A stretch of 64,000 nt of DNA from Fennellomyces sp. T-0311 (Eukaryota > Mucoromycota > Mucoromycetes > Mucorales > Lichtheimiaceae): the NCBI GenBank assembly GCA_025266875.1, contig JALLLT010000009.1:124001-188000 (forward strand), written 5' to 3'. The translations under genes were made by a program, and so were the position numbers. Positions 1 to 12,092 of the stretch are shown here, in pieces. The notes under the pieces are model-generated. The model was not told where the DNA came from, did no database searches, and saw only the letters and a list, made by a program, of their open reading frames with translations. How positions within the stretch are numbered: the stretch's first letter is position 1; every line of letters starts with the position of its first letter.

Positions 1-2179
1 TCTTTTGCTGCTCAGCTACCAACTGCAGTGGTATGCTCTCGAATCCTGCATATATCGTGATAATTGTACTGACAAAGAGGCATCCTTTGTAGAACGCTGA
101 CAGCCTCAAACACCACGTCCTCTATTTGTGTGCAGGTACTGCCAGTCCTGCCACCACGGAACATGATGAGTGGAGGCGTGCGTATAAACAGGGTATGTTA
201 CGTAAAAATCCGCATAACGAAATTGCTTACTGAAGCCCAAAAATATGATACAGACCCAAATTCGATCGCACAAGTAATATGTCTTTTTGATAAGAGTACC
301 TACATCGATCTGGCTTTCTCTACTTATTTCAATGACGCAACCGATAGCAATCAGGTACCGAGCGTGAAAGGGCAGCATGAATTTGACAACACGATCATTT
401 TGAACGACAATATGTGATATCTGACGTGAAACGAGTTTGTGATGCAAGATTTCACAAAGCGGACGAAGGCACTTGTGGTTCGTTTATATTTATATAAAAT
501 CTGATGTTCTGCCCTGACGAAGCACTGGGCCCAGAAAACAACAACAGATCAGCCGAATTGGCTAGCGACCCTTAGGCCCTAATGGCTTTATTACGATTGC
601 TGTACTCTCTAGTATTTTTATATTTAGCACATGTGTATTGAAACACAAAGCACGCGCAAGTGCTTTGAAAGATAAATCGCTAAAAAGATTTACTGTGCCT
701 TTGAAGGTAATTGTAAACTAGATAATAGCGATTGGAGTTAGAATACTCTTGCTGGTACTTAAACATCTAATTGAAAAGTTACAAATTTATTGTGGAATGT
801 GTTAGATCTGCTCCTATAGGTATAAGGTTTCTTCTTTGCGTTACGGCGAGTTTGAGAAACAATATGTATAATGTACAGATACCGCGCCTGTAGAAAACTA
901 GAATGCGAAGAAAGGCAGGTCACTCAAACTCTATGGCGCAGAATCCCATACTTTTCGATGGACAATGACAACCTTTCGAACCCAAATATGAGTTCTTATA
1001 CGTGGAAACGGAGGTGTACAGACACGCAAAGTCCCAGTACTCTGAACAGTAAGTTCCTATGGCACAGGAGAAAACGATATATAAATTATTATTAGTATTT
1101 ACTTTCTTATTATAGTGCATTGCAATCACTTGCTGTTGACTTAAATGATGAATGCTGGGAAATAATCTTCGTATCGAAAGTATTGAATGAAACCGGAATG
1201 CCGAAGTTAGATCGAAATTTCGAAGACTTTGAAAACAATCAGAAACAAGTATTCTGAGTATGATAATGACCTTAATCGCGCCTGGAGTCAGGTGGATGAG
1301 TTCCGGCATACAGTGAAAGCAAGCGAGGAATTCGATTACGCTGACCAGCTCAATCTGGACTGAGCACAACACACAATCATACCTCATTTTTTTGTATCAC
1401 CCTGGGGGGTCTTTTTCTCGCAAATTGATGCAGGTAGTCTGAAGAAAGGCCTACTGGTGCGCTTTTAGCATAATATGTACCACTGCTTCGATTATTCGTT
1501 TATCAACACGCAAGAGTATGATTGCACGTGGCTGATAGTAAAGTTCAAGACAGGATGCTGCTGTATCTGTAACTTTTATAGCTTGTTGGACTTGACCAAC
1601 AGTCAATCGCAACATTGGCTAGATCGAACGAAGAGCGAAAGGGCGAACGACAACTCGATTCCGCCAAAAGTGCATGTCAAGAAGTCCGATCTGTTCCTGG
1701 CCAAGGGCGCCTATGTTGAATATAAGTGCTCCGAGGCTGGTGGCGTTGACAGCGCTGGCCCTGGAGTCAAGCTTTTGAAGGGCATATCAATCTCCCAAAA
1801 ATCATGAGAAATATCTCTTGAGGTTACAGGCCAAACTCGGCCATATATGCATAAGGAACTTTACCTCACCCGCCGCCTGCGTAGCCTAGATCTGAGGAAT
1901 GCTCTGACATAAACGAACGAAACGCACACTATCAGATTACATGAGTAGCCAGCAGGCAAAACTTACTCCGTACTGTCTCAATGTCCTAGCTAAGGCAGCA
2001 AATTCCCGAAAGTGAATGAGAACTGAGTCCGAGAACCAGTTAGAGATAACCCTTGATAATCCGTTTACCATGTCTATCCGCTTTTCACTTCGCTCGCGTT
2101 CACTTTCATTTCTCTCTTACCCAGTACACTTTAATATCCAAAGCGCCAAGTAAAACGTAGTAATTTCATTGTGTTTATT
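1..2179. other. Intergenic or unresolved, no confident gene
   Basis: I could not assign a protein-coding gene here. Several open stretches exist, for example 130-417 (+) behind an AG acceptor-like site and 1475-1807 (+), whose last 60 codons look codon-biased, but none resembles a family I know and none joins convincingly to neighbours. The left end may hold the last exon of a gene that starts outside the window. A short piece at 771-834 is a dispersed repeat listed separately. Confidence 0.4.
771..834 (-). repeat. Dispersed repeat shared with the LINE relic at 60.5 kb
   Basis: About 64 bp here aligns, with few mismatches, to 60522-60589, including the shared core GTTAGATCTGCTCCT followed by TAGGTATA. 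At 60.5 kb the same segment lies just downstream of a decayed LINE ORF2 read on the minus strand. This copy is therefore probably a severed LINE 3' tail. The assignment rests on by-eye alignment. Confidence 0.5.
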
Positions 2180-4948
2180 TTACAAAGGATTCTGCCCAAG
2201 TGTACCATCTGTCACAGGATCATCGTTTGACGTTGGCAGATTAATTGCCTCGTGATCGTGGCGACACTCCCACAAGCTCAACTGGTACAGAGTCACCACA
2301 ACCAGCAAGTGTAACAGTAGAGAATAAATGACAAGGAAATATCTGGACCACTTGTGCGAGAACAACATGCGAGTGAGGTTGAATGTCAGCTTTTCTGCTG
2401 GATTAAGTGCATTATAACGACGGGTTTCCTCCTACATAGTGAAATAAGTATTTGAGCTATCAAGTCATTTTGCGGATGCTCACCTTTCGGTGGAATTGGA
2501 CAAATGGATTCATGCTTTCCTCATAGAGTTGACCATACTTGTCTGTCGGATCATCCTTTCCCTTGCTAGAACCTCTCCGTACATCTCTGTAATCGCCAAC
2601 CATGTTTACGGCGGTGGAACGGTTCTAAATGAGCAGTTAAACTTTTACAGAGGAAACACAAGGAAGTAAATTGGTTACTCACTGCTACTCCTTTGTTCTG
2701 TTCTTCCTTCCACACATGTACAAATCGTAGTCGCTCGTATAATTTAAGGTTATCCGCCTTCAGTGTGTCTATCTCGCCTTGTACATCTTGTAACTTCAAC
2801 TCCAGGCTCCTCGTTTGTGCTTCCAACTCGGTATTGCGCTGGCGGAATCGATCACGCTGGCCAATGACAATAGGTAATATGCTCTTGTCATTACTATCTT
2901 TTCCAACACTGTTTGCATCGTAACTGACGCGAGGTGATCCGTAGTCGGGTGTCCGGGGTCCTGACTGTGATACGAGGTTCGTACTTGATGGTGTACGTGT
3001 CAACTCTTCCATCAGCGAGTCGCTTGACGAAGGCTTCTGTCCCAATCGCAATAAATCTTCCTCTAAGCGTTGTACGAGATTCGCCAAAGTTGCGTTTTTC
3101 GATTTGAGTTCGTCATATAGCTTTTCCTTTAATCCAAGCTCCTTTTCGACATTGGCAAAGGATACTTTCATTTGTGTGAACTCGTTCTCTAGCCGCTTGT
3201 TCTTTTCCATCAGACTGACTTCCAAACTGTCACGTACTCCTTCATGTTTCTTCAAAACATCCTGTGCGTTGAATCGATCTTCATCGTCACCGGTCGAGAA
3301 CTCAACGTACTAGATATAAATATTAATATGTTTACCCATACCCAGTTATTAGCTTGAGTATACCTTCATGATTTCTAGTTCTCGTTTGACCTCATCGTAG
3401 TCATCAAATCCTTGCAGCTTCTTGCTCAACTTATCCCTCTCTTCCGTCTTTTTGTGATCCATTCAGTAACACCATCTCAATGGCTATGCGTAGTATACGT
3501 TACCAATGATTTAACTTCACCAGAAAGCTCCTTAATTTTCTTGCTAAGTCGGCTTTCGGTGTTTTGTAGCAGGTCCTTGTAGGTATCGATATCTTTGATA
3601 AGTTTGGAAATAGCGGCATCTTGTTGCTGAACTTCTACAATGTCGGATCTGTTCGATAGGAAGGTCAACACAATATTCTAGTCGATACAACGTGGTAACA
3701 TACTTTTCTTTGGACTCTGTGCGAGTTGCTTCAACCTCCTCTCGAAGGTCATCCTTGGATTCCCTCGGTCAGCACGATTCGCAACATTTACGTTTTCACA
3801 ACTCACATTCTTCCGTTCCAGTTCCACAATCTTTGTATTCGCACGCTCAAGATCCATCATGACAATGTCTAACTCGGCAAGTTTACCTACGACTTCCTCG
3901 TCTATGGTAGCATCGCGTAAGTTTTTCCTCTTTCCTTCGACCCCCGTGTACAGTATACATACCATATTTCTGATTATGGTTCAAAAGTTGCGCTTGTGTA
4001 TCGTCGTGAGTATGGCGAAGCTGAGTGAGCTGATCAAGTGCTTGGTTGAGTTGCCGTTGCAGATCGTGTTCGCTAATAAGGCGCATCAATATAACCGTTT
4101 CTCACCATTTGCGAAACCCCACGGATCGTACCGTTCTTTATACGATCGAATCTTCTCATTATATTGGTGCTTCATATCTTGCTCGCGTTGGGCCAGTTCC
4201 TCGACTCTTTTTTCATCCGCCTGGAAACAGCTTGTAAGAATCATCTGCACAAATCAACGTATATTGTACCATACTGAGGTTTCCAACTTGGCAAGCTTCT
4301 GCTGTAGATCTTGGTTGACCTTCTCCATTGTTTGTACACGCTTCGCCTGCTGCTGTGCCTCCTCAAGCTCAGCACGTAGCTTTGCATTTTCGTTCTTCGC
4401 GGAGTCAAGCTCGACGTTGTTGACACTTTGATCCTACGCACATTTTCTATTGGCAACTGTATCCAAGACAATATAGTTTGTAACGTACAATGGCCGCTTC
4501 AAATAATGGGGCTGGGTCGGGTGCATCGGCCAGCACCTTGTAGAGCGCCAAGAACGAACTCTCAGCATATTTTGTTCGTCGTGTAATATTGTCGATTTCC
4601 GCCTGATAGCCTATGTATATGACTCATCGTATCGCGCGTTCTTCCAAGGTTGGCAGTGCGTACCTTTAAGTAAGGCTTTGAATTGCTGAAGCTTGTCACC
4701 ATCAGACATCTTTTTGAACTCTGTGTAAATTAAACTTGATACGTTGTGGATAAAACAGGATTGGATTCATGACGATAATTATGCATTATACCTCTAGTCT
4801 GTTCGGCAAGCTTCTTGCGTGACATGAGACCATCTTTTTGGTTCTCGACGATGCTCAGGCCCTGCTGGTCCAGTTGCCGCTGGAGTGCAGGCAAACCAAC
4901 ACCATGCCAGAATTCAATGGCGTTCGAGAAATTATTTTGCTCTTCCAT
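2180..4948 (-). CDS. COY1: CASP/COY1-type Golgi coiled-coil membrane protein
   Basis: Multi-exon minus-strand gene for a golgin of the CASP (CUX1-derived)/yeast Coy1 family, a tail-anchored coiled-coil protein that works in intra-Golgi retrograde traffic. The first exon starts with MEEQNNFSNAIEFW and carries the family N-terminus (LPALQRQLD...SRKKLAEQTREFKK). Central exons are long heptad-rich coiled coil with QRDRFRQRN and ADNLKLYERLRFVHVW, the hallmark of the CASP C-terminal domain (near 2690-2890). The penultimate exon (about 2485-2623) ends NPFVQFHRK. The last exon (about 2180-2432) holds RRYNALNPAEK and one hydrophobic anchor (YFLVIYSLLLHLLVVVTLY) followed by a short luminal tail. I see about ten exons. 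The start at 4948 is chosen because the peptide aligns with the family N-terminus. Intron edges in the 3400-4500 part are approximate. Confidence 0.88.
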
Positions 4949-7172
4949 AAGTTTATCTCGCTACCAGAGGCAAAGAAAAACGAAACGTGGAACAACCAAG
5001 AATGAGTTAGTACAGGAATTCGGATGCCGCCGACCCCAAGCGCAAGGCACCAAGTGATAACATGCCTATCATCACGTGCTTGATCTATCTCTTGGCTGTC
5101 CGTAATAACATCGCAAAATTGCAAATTACCTGATAGCAGATGGGACGAGAACAGTTCTGAAAATGAGCGATGTAGCATAGCAATCTAGATAAACATCAAA
5201 TAAGGACATGGTAGAATACTCTAATTATTATACTTTTTCAAGGGATCGACATAAGTCTTAAATTGAAGGATGAAAAAAGCCTGATCGTGCAGCGACTCCT
5301 GGAGTTTGCATACTTTAAAACCTAAGGTACCTGTAGGCTTCTTAGCATCTTACAGATAGTATTCGTGTACGTTGGACGGCAAGTGATTTGATACATTTAC
5401 TATACTGAGACTGCTACCAAGAAGTGAATGGCTACTATTTAACACAAAAGCTCCCATCAAAGTGATTTTTGCTGAATAACAAAATAGATGGTTTCTCTAT
5501 GTATTACTTGCTACATGTTATGTGATATATTACTGCTTTACTAAGTACGTATTCCAGGCCGTTCCAAATGAAGAAGAGTATGTTTAACTTGATACTGTAA
5601 AATTTCACATTCTGTCGTTTCTAACTCTTAGATGCAAATTGCAATGTTCGCTTTTTTACCCTAATTTATAGAGTCAAGCTACATACTTGGGTTCACTTAG
5701 GCAAACTACATATGTAAGGATAATATTTCCCTCTATAATGTGGGCTTGGGAGGAGTAACAAATTATGGGTATACAGTGCACTTTATTGATGGATTGCCAA
5801 GGATATTAATGATCATCATGAAATATGCTACTACAGTAGTTCGCACATTTGTTGCTCCCTCATCGATACTGACCAAGGAACCCATTACTAGGTAACCAAC
5901 GAAAGATTTTGTTACCAATGAGGCACTCTGAAGATAATATGTTGATTCTACCACCATTGTATATATTTTTTTTCGTGAAAAAAAGAGCCGGCTAGTTATT
6001 CATGACTGAGAATTCATTACCTAGTCCCAGCTTCGTTATTTTCTTGGGCCGAATTCCTATCGAACCAATGTTCTTATAACCACATACCATCACACAACAT
6101 TCTCAAAGTTACGTTAAGCATGATTACGTGCGCGATGTATAGTATAACAGGTCTATCGCTATTATCAACTCAGTACAAATGACTTATAAACTCAATGGTA
6201 CGGGTACATATTGGTGTAACACGTATCGGCAACAGCTATGACAGCCCATCTGATACAGTACACAATATCCGTATTTGAATAGCCTTATTTACGCGAATGC
6301 GATATGCCATGTCGATACCCTACCACTTATTATAGTAACGAAGTCAGTACATGGGAAATTATCACAGCCTTATGATATCTTTCAGTTGCCCACATTAATG
6401 GACGCGTGATATTGAGTGGGCCATGGTAGAAAAATGTGCTAAAGAAGATCAGGTGACGCAAAGCTTAATTGAGATGATGGATGGTGATCTCACTGGGTTA
6501 CGGACGCAACACCGGCATCTCATCGAGCAATATATATATATATATATTCTTCATATCCACCGCAACATAGGCGATGGTCTGTGCTAGCCCGACTTGGATA
6601 GTTGGTAAAACCCGTAATATATGAGGAGACGGATCACGCAGATTGATCGCCTGGGTACACCAGAGAGCGAATCGGTGCCTGAATTATGGCAATGTCGTTG
6701 GTTCCATAACAGGTAACCCTCATTCCTGAGGATTGGGCCCATGGAACTTGGGTCGGGAGGAGAGACGATCAGCAGGCCACCAAGTTGGTTATGTGAACGA
6801 AATAGATTTAAACTATGTGGGCCAATGGGCGGTAAAGCGGTAACGTGCGGTGCAAACGAAACGACGGCAGAAGCAATATGAGACGAGGAAGGCGCTTTTA
6901 TAAAGTAAAGCTCATCAAGAGGTTACCGAGCCGAATGTCTCATTTCCATTTTGCGTGTCTGTGCAACAGAAACTCTGCAGGCATTGGCTTGTGCTTCCTT
7001 GTAAAGTGATTTCCGCCTCGCGTGCTCGCTCTCCCTTTTGCTTGCGATTTTTTTTAAGAACAAGCAGTTCATTTAGTTTCCCCTTCCACTTCCTTTCCAT
7101 CTTCCCTTTTTTTCTTCCTTTAGTCTCTCCCTTTCAAAGTCAAACACCGCACTCACCACACGAAATTACACA
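4949..7172. other. Intergenic spacer upstream of the CASP and septin genes
   Basis: No supportable gene in 2.2 kb. It holds the divergent promoter regions of the CASP (-) and septin (+) genes, a (TA)n run at 6531-6548, and short ORFs without codon bias or recognisable motifs. Confidence 0.5.
6890..7172 (+). promoter_or_regulatory. Putative septin promoter and 5' leader
   Basis: A TATA-like TTTTATAAAG lies at about 6896. A long pyrimidine-rich tract (about 7070-7140, mostly CCTT/CTTT) follows and precedes the septin ATG at 7173. CT-rich blocks just upstream of start sites are common in highly expressed fungal genes. The carnitine acetyltransferase gene has a similar tract at about 9470-9500. 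The assignment is by composition only. Confidence 0.4.
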
Positions 7173-9072
7173 ATGGCTCATGTAAGCGACGATTCCAGCC
7201 CTAGATGAAAAAATCAAGGACAGAGGAAAACAGGAAATAACGCAATGCTCTGCAATCATCATCCATCTTAGAGACTTGGCGGTCGCAGAAAGAATGTGAA
7301 AAAAGGTTTTCAATTCACCTTGATGGTCGTCGGTATGGAAACGCTGGCTGAACGCTACATCATCACTGCACAATAGCCTAACCTGCTCATTGCCCTCCAG
7401 GTGCCTCTGGTACTGGCCGCACCACTTTCGTCAACACTCTTTGCAGCTCCAGTGTTCTGGCAAAGAAGGTGTGTGATAATCCTGAGGAAGCCCACAACGA
7501 AGAGGGTATCACCATCAAGCCTGTGTCTGTTGGTAAGGACACCTCCCTTGATCCCTTTATTTGGAAGCTCATTAAACTCCACTTGTGTAGAGCTGGACGA
7601 AGATGGTGTCAGGTAGCGTAAAGCAAAAAATATATAGCAAGGGGGGCAGACTAAGGGGTGGGGGACGGTGGAGCTGAATAGCTGCCGTGCAAGAAAAACG
7701 CAAAACAAGGGGGTGGATCGTTGGTGCAGAGCTCCTTACATATTGATCCACCAGAATTTCCCTGACCATCGTTGACACGCCTGGCTTTGGTGACAACATC
7801 GACAACGAGCGCTGGTAGGGCTCTTTCCTTTTGTTTTCTGGCCACGCACACCTTTTGGAGCACAAGTTAATTTGCGCTAATTTTGTTCCAGCTTCCAAGA
7901 GATTGTTGGCTACTTAGAGAGACAGTACGACGATATCCTGGCCGAGGAATCTCGAATCAAGCGTAACCCGCGTTTCCGCGACAACCGCGTTCATGCACTC
8001 CTGTACTTCATCTCGCCCACGGGTCACGCGTAAGCACGCTTGCTCTTGAACTACTCCACCTGTGTGTACTCAACTGTACCCCACTAGACTCCGCGAAATC
8101 GATATCGAACTGATGCGCCGCTTGAGCCCTCGTGTGAACGTCATCCCCGTCGTCGGTCGCGCGGATTCGCTCACGCCTCAGGAAATGAAAGACTTCAAGA
8201 GAAGAGTAGGCCATTCCTAAATTGGGCGATCTACACAATACTAATTTTAGTGCCAGATCATGGAGGATATCGAGCATTACAACATCCCCATCTACAACTT
8301 CCCTTACGACGTCGAAGAGGATGATGAGGACACCATCGAAGAGAACAGCGAGCTGCGGGTACCGTGATCAACAGCCTGCACAATGTCGCCAACATGAACT
8401 CACACAATAATGAATGCTTAGGCTCTGCTGCCTTTCGCCATCATCGGCAGTGACGAAGAGATTGTCGTGAACGGCCGCACGGTTCGTGGTCGTCAGTATC
8501 CATGGGGTGCTGTAGAAGGTAAAAGAAGGCATTATGCACGCCACAAGGCATAAGGGGTTAGCAGCTGACGCCCACTTCTTAGTCGATAATCCACAACACT
8601 CGGATTTCGCACGATTGAGATCCGCCTTGTTGAGCTCGCACTTGCAGGACCTCAAGGAAATCACTCATGACTTCTTGTACGAAAACTACCGTACCGAGAA
8701 GCTCAGCCGCACAGTCAACGGTGGCGATGCCGAGTAAGCGATAAGAATGCATGCACGCAAACGCACGGGATGCTAATCACTTGGCTATTGCCTTATATAG
8801 GGACGCCTCACTTAACGCTGAGGATATGGCTAGCCAGAGTGTCCGATTGAAGGAAGAACAGTTGAAGAAGGAAGAAGAAAAGGTACGGAAAAACGATTGG
8901 AAAAACGTTTCACAGCAACGTCGTAACCATGGCACTTCATTTGTAGCTCCGCGAGATCGAACTCAAGGTTCAGCGAGAGATCCAGGAAAAGAGAGCCGAG
9001 CTCTTGAGCAAGGAGGAAGCGCTACGCAATCTGGAAGCGAGATTGGCGCAGGCCCAACTCTCCGATGCTTAA
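7173..9072 (+). CDS. CDC11: Septin, Cdc11/AspA type
   Basis: GTP-binding cytoskeletal protein that forms hetero-oligomeric filaments at septation and branching sites. Twelve exons join in frame to 367 aa: 7173-7181, 7272-7332, 7401-7532, 7591-7612, 7755-7814, 7892-8029, 8088-8205, 8251-8358, 8422-8518, 8583-8733, 8801-8882 and 8947-9072. All introns are GT-AG. Motifs: a basic stretch before the GTPase domain ([10 protein letters not shown]), P-loop GASGTGRTT (residues 24-32, Arg in place of the usual Lys, as in Cdc11-type septins), switch II DTPGFGD, a G4-like GRAD, the septin-unique segment with [12 protein letters not shown], and a C-terminal coiled coil rich in Glu/Lys. The three-codon first exon (MAH) is supported by phase and by giving a complete N-terminus. 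Assignment to the Cdc11 subgroup rests on the Arg P-loop and RGRQYPWG, and is less certain than septin itself. Confidence 0.93.
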
Positions 9073-9509
9073 ATTTTTCCCTTTTCTACTTTTTAAAACC
9101 TTTGTTATACCGTTTGGAACATTCGTCTAATGTTTTGATATAATTGCTTATATGATTGATATAAACATTCTCTTCTTTTGTGTATCCCACCTTTCAATCC
9201 ATGATCTTCACATGGTCAAGAGTTTTGCCAGTCGCTGGCCTAATCAATATTCCGAGAGTGCATGGTAATCAGCACTGACCTCGCCGCGCCTCAACGTTGT
9301 TCCTCCGCCTCTGATTCGCCGCGATAAGCCTCGCACCAGCTCCTCTTAAAGGGTCCGGTTAAACGAAACAAAACCACGTCGAACCAGAACAATCGGAAAA
9401 CGTGGGACCAATCAGCTTGACCATGACGTTATGCGGGGAAAGCCCATAAAAGAAAGGTGAGACAGATTTTTCCTCCACACTTTTTTTTCTCTCTTTCCAT
9501 ATACACTCA

Positions 9510-11906
9510 ATGATCGAAGGCATAAGCAACACTGACGCGACTGGTGGAAAGACCTTCCAGTACCAGTCCAAGCTCTCCAAATTGCCCATCCCCGAGCTAC
9601 AGGGCACCATCGACCGATACCTGAAGTCGGTCCAACCTCTCCAAGTAAGCTTCTTTAAAAAAAAGGAGAGAAACAAGGAGCAAAACACTTATCCGCCCTC
9701 CCCATAACAGACTCCTCAAGAGTTCGAAAAGACCAAGGCCGCCTGCCAAGCCTTCTTAAACGGTGAAGGCCCCAACCTCCAAGCAGAGCTCAAGAAGTAT
9801 GCCTCCGATAAGATGTCCTATATTGAAGAGTTCTGGTAAGTTCAATCGATTTTCCCACGAGGGTGCAGTTGCTCTGACACGCGCAAATTTTTAGGTACGA
9901 CTCGTACCTGCAGACCACAGACCCGGTGGTACTGAACCTCAATCCCTTCTTCTTGCTCGAAGACGACCCAACGCCACAGCGCAATGACCAGGTCATCCGC
10001 GCATCGTCGCTCATCTGCTCCACATTGACCTTCATCGAGGCCCTCCGCAGCAAGACGCTCGAGCCAGATGTATTCCGTGGTATCCCTCTGTGCATGTCTC
10101 AGTTTACAAGACTCTTTGCCACATCACGTGTACCCACAGACAACGGCTGCTACATTGCACCCGCCGACGAATCACGCCACATCGTGGTTATGGCCCATTC
10201 TCAGTTCTACCATTTTGAGGTCTTTGACGAGAATGGAGATATTGCCCTCACTGAGAAGGAAATTGCCTCCAATTTGCGAGCCATTATCCGTGATGCTGCT
10301 CAGATTCCCGTTACTGAAATCGCCAAAAATGCCATTGGCGTGCTCACAACCGAGAACAGACGCAATTGGGCTCGTCTTCGCACTGAGCTCCAAGGCGACC
10401 CCGTGAACCGCGAAGCACTGCAGGTGGTAGACAGTGCACTGTTTATAGTTTGTTTGGACCACGTTACTCCATCCAGCATCGCGGATCTTTCCACCAATAT
10501 GCTCTGTGGCACGTATAAATTAGAGCAGGGCCTGCAGGTCGGGACATGCACTAATCGATGGTACGATAAGCTTCAGGTAAGCTCCCGGTAGACCCGTAAC
10601 GAAAAAGTGTGGGGTGGGAAAATAACGTAAGCGCTATAGATCATAGTTTGCAAAAATGGCAGTGCGGGCATCAATTTCGAGCACACAGGTAAATTAAGGG
10701 CTCTTGGTGTCACTATTATTCCCGATATTCACCCCATATTTTTTATGTTTAGGCGTTGACGGTCACACTGTCCTACGCTACGTATCGGATATTTACACTG
10801 ATACTATTTTGCGATTCGCAAAGACAATCAATAGCCAGACCAAGTCCATTTTCCATTCGCATAGCGCGCAAGATGGCGGCAATGCCCGCCGTGGCAGCGC
10901 TGCCTCAGCTACTTCTCAAGGCTTTGATAGCAACCCTCGCCGCATCGAGTGGAAGATGACTCATAAGTTGACCCTGGGCGTCCGTTTCGCCGAGACTCGC
11001 TTGAGTGATCTCATCCTTCAGAATGAGGTAAAGGTCCTCGAGTTCGACAAGTACGGCAAGTATTTCATCACCGACATGAAGATGAGTCCCGATGCCTTTG
11101 TTCAGGTACGTTACTTGTTATTGTCGTGGTACAAGTAACTAATATATCAACCGCTTGCGTAGATGGCCTTCCAAGCCGCTTACTACGGCCTTTACGGCAA
11201 GTGCGAAAGCACCTACGAACCTGCTATGACCAAGACTTTCTTGCATGGCCGTACTGAAGCCATTCGCAGTGTTACCAACGATTCCGTCAACTTCGTTGAA
11301 ACCTACTACTCCCCTGACGCCTCTTCCAATGACAAGCTCAATGCCCTCCGCAAGGCGCTAAAGTCCCACACTGCCCTTACCCGTGAGTGTGCCAAGGGCC
11401 ACGGACAAGACCGCCATCTTTATGCCATGGAATGCCTCTGGAACCGTACCCACAAGGGTGAGAAGAAGCCTCAGATTTTCACTGATGATGGCTGGAAGAC
11501 CATGAACCACACTGTGATCAGCACATCCAACTGTGGCAACCCGGCCCTCCGTCTGTTTGGTTTTGGCCCCGTCGTCTCTGATGGCTTTGGTATTGGCTAC
11601 ATTATCAAGGAAGACGGTATCGCCTTTGTCGCGTCGTCCAAACATCGTCAAACCGAGCGTCTTTTGGCTACCCTGGAATCTTACCTTTTGGATCTTCAGT
11701 CAATGCTCATGAAAGAAAAATACCCTGGTGGATTGTCTCAGCGCCAACGATTGCTGGCCATGGAAGAAGCGCATGAGATGATCAATGGCTACAGCTACTT
11801 CGACAACGGCGAGTACTCCTCCTCCGACAACTCGTCGCAGAGCTCCGCTGGATCACCTACCACGCGCAAGGTCGGCAAGCGCCTTGTGCTGCGCCAATCC
11901 AACTAA
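9510..11906 (+). CDS. Carnitine O-acetyltransferase (Yat1/Yat2/FacC type)
   Basis: Transfers acetyl groups between CoA and carnitine, allowing acetyl units to move between cytosol, peroxisome and mitochondrion during growth on acetate or fatty acids. Six exons (9510-9644, 9711-9835, 9895-10576, 10640-10688, 10753-11105, 11163-11906) join in frame to 695 aa. The N-terminus has the family start pattern (YQSKLSKLPIPELQGTIDRY). The catalytic segment is split by an intron: FEHTG|VDGHTVLRY, with the active His in EHTGVDGH. NRWYDKLQ and the C-terminal block GPVVSDGFGIGY are diagnostic. No obvious mitochondrial presequence and no C-terminal SKL (it ends RQSN) argue for a cytosolic or outer-membrane Yat-like form. 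A Ser/Gly-rich insert lies after the catalytic region (about 10850-10920). Confidence 0.93.
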
Positions 11907-12092
11907 ATCAAAAGAAGGAAAAACTCAAATCCCTTTTACCCATTAACCTTCACCATCAGTACCCTTGTCCATCGTTATCCCAAGCTGAATCACTTGTATT
12001 TAACCATGTCTTATATATATATACTATACACTGCAACACATATACAGCAGTTCAAAAAGAAAATAAAATGTATAAACTTTTTTATCCCCACA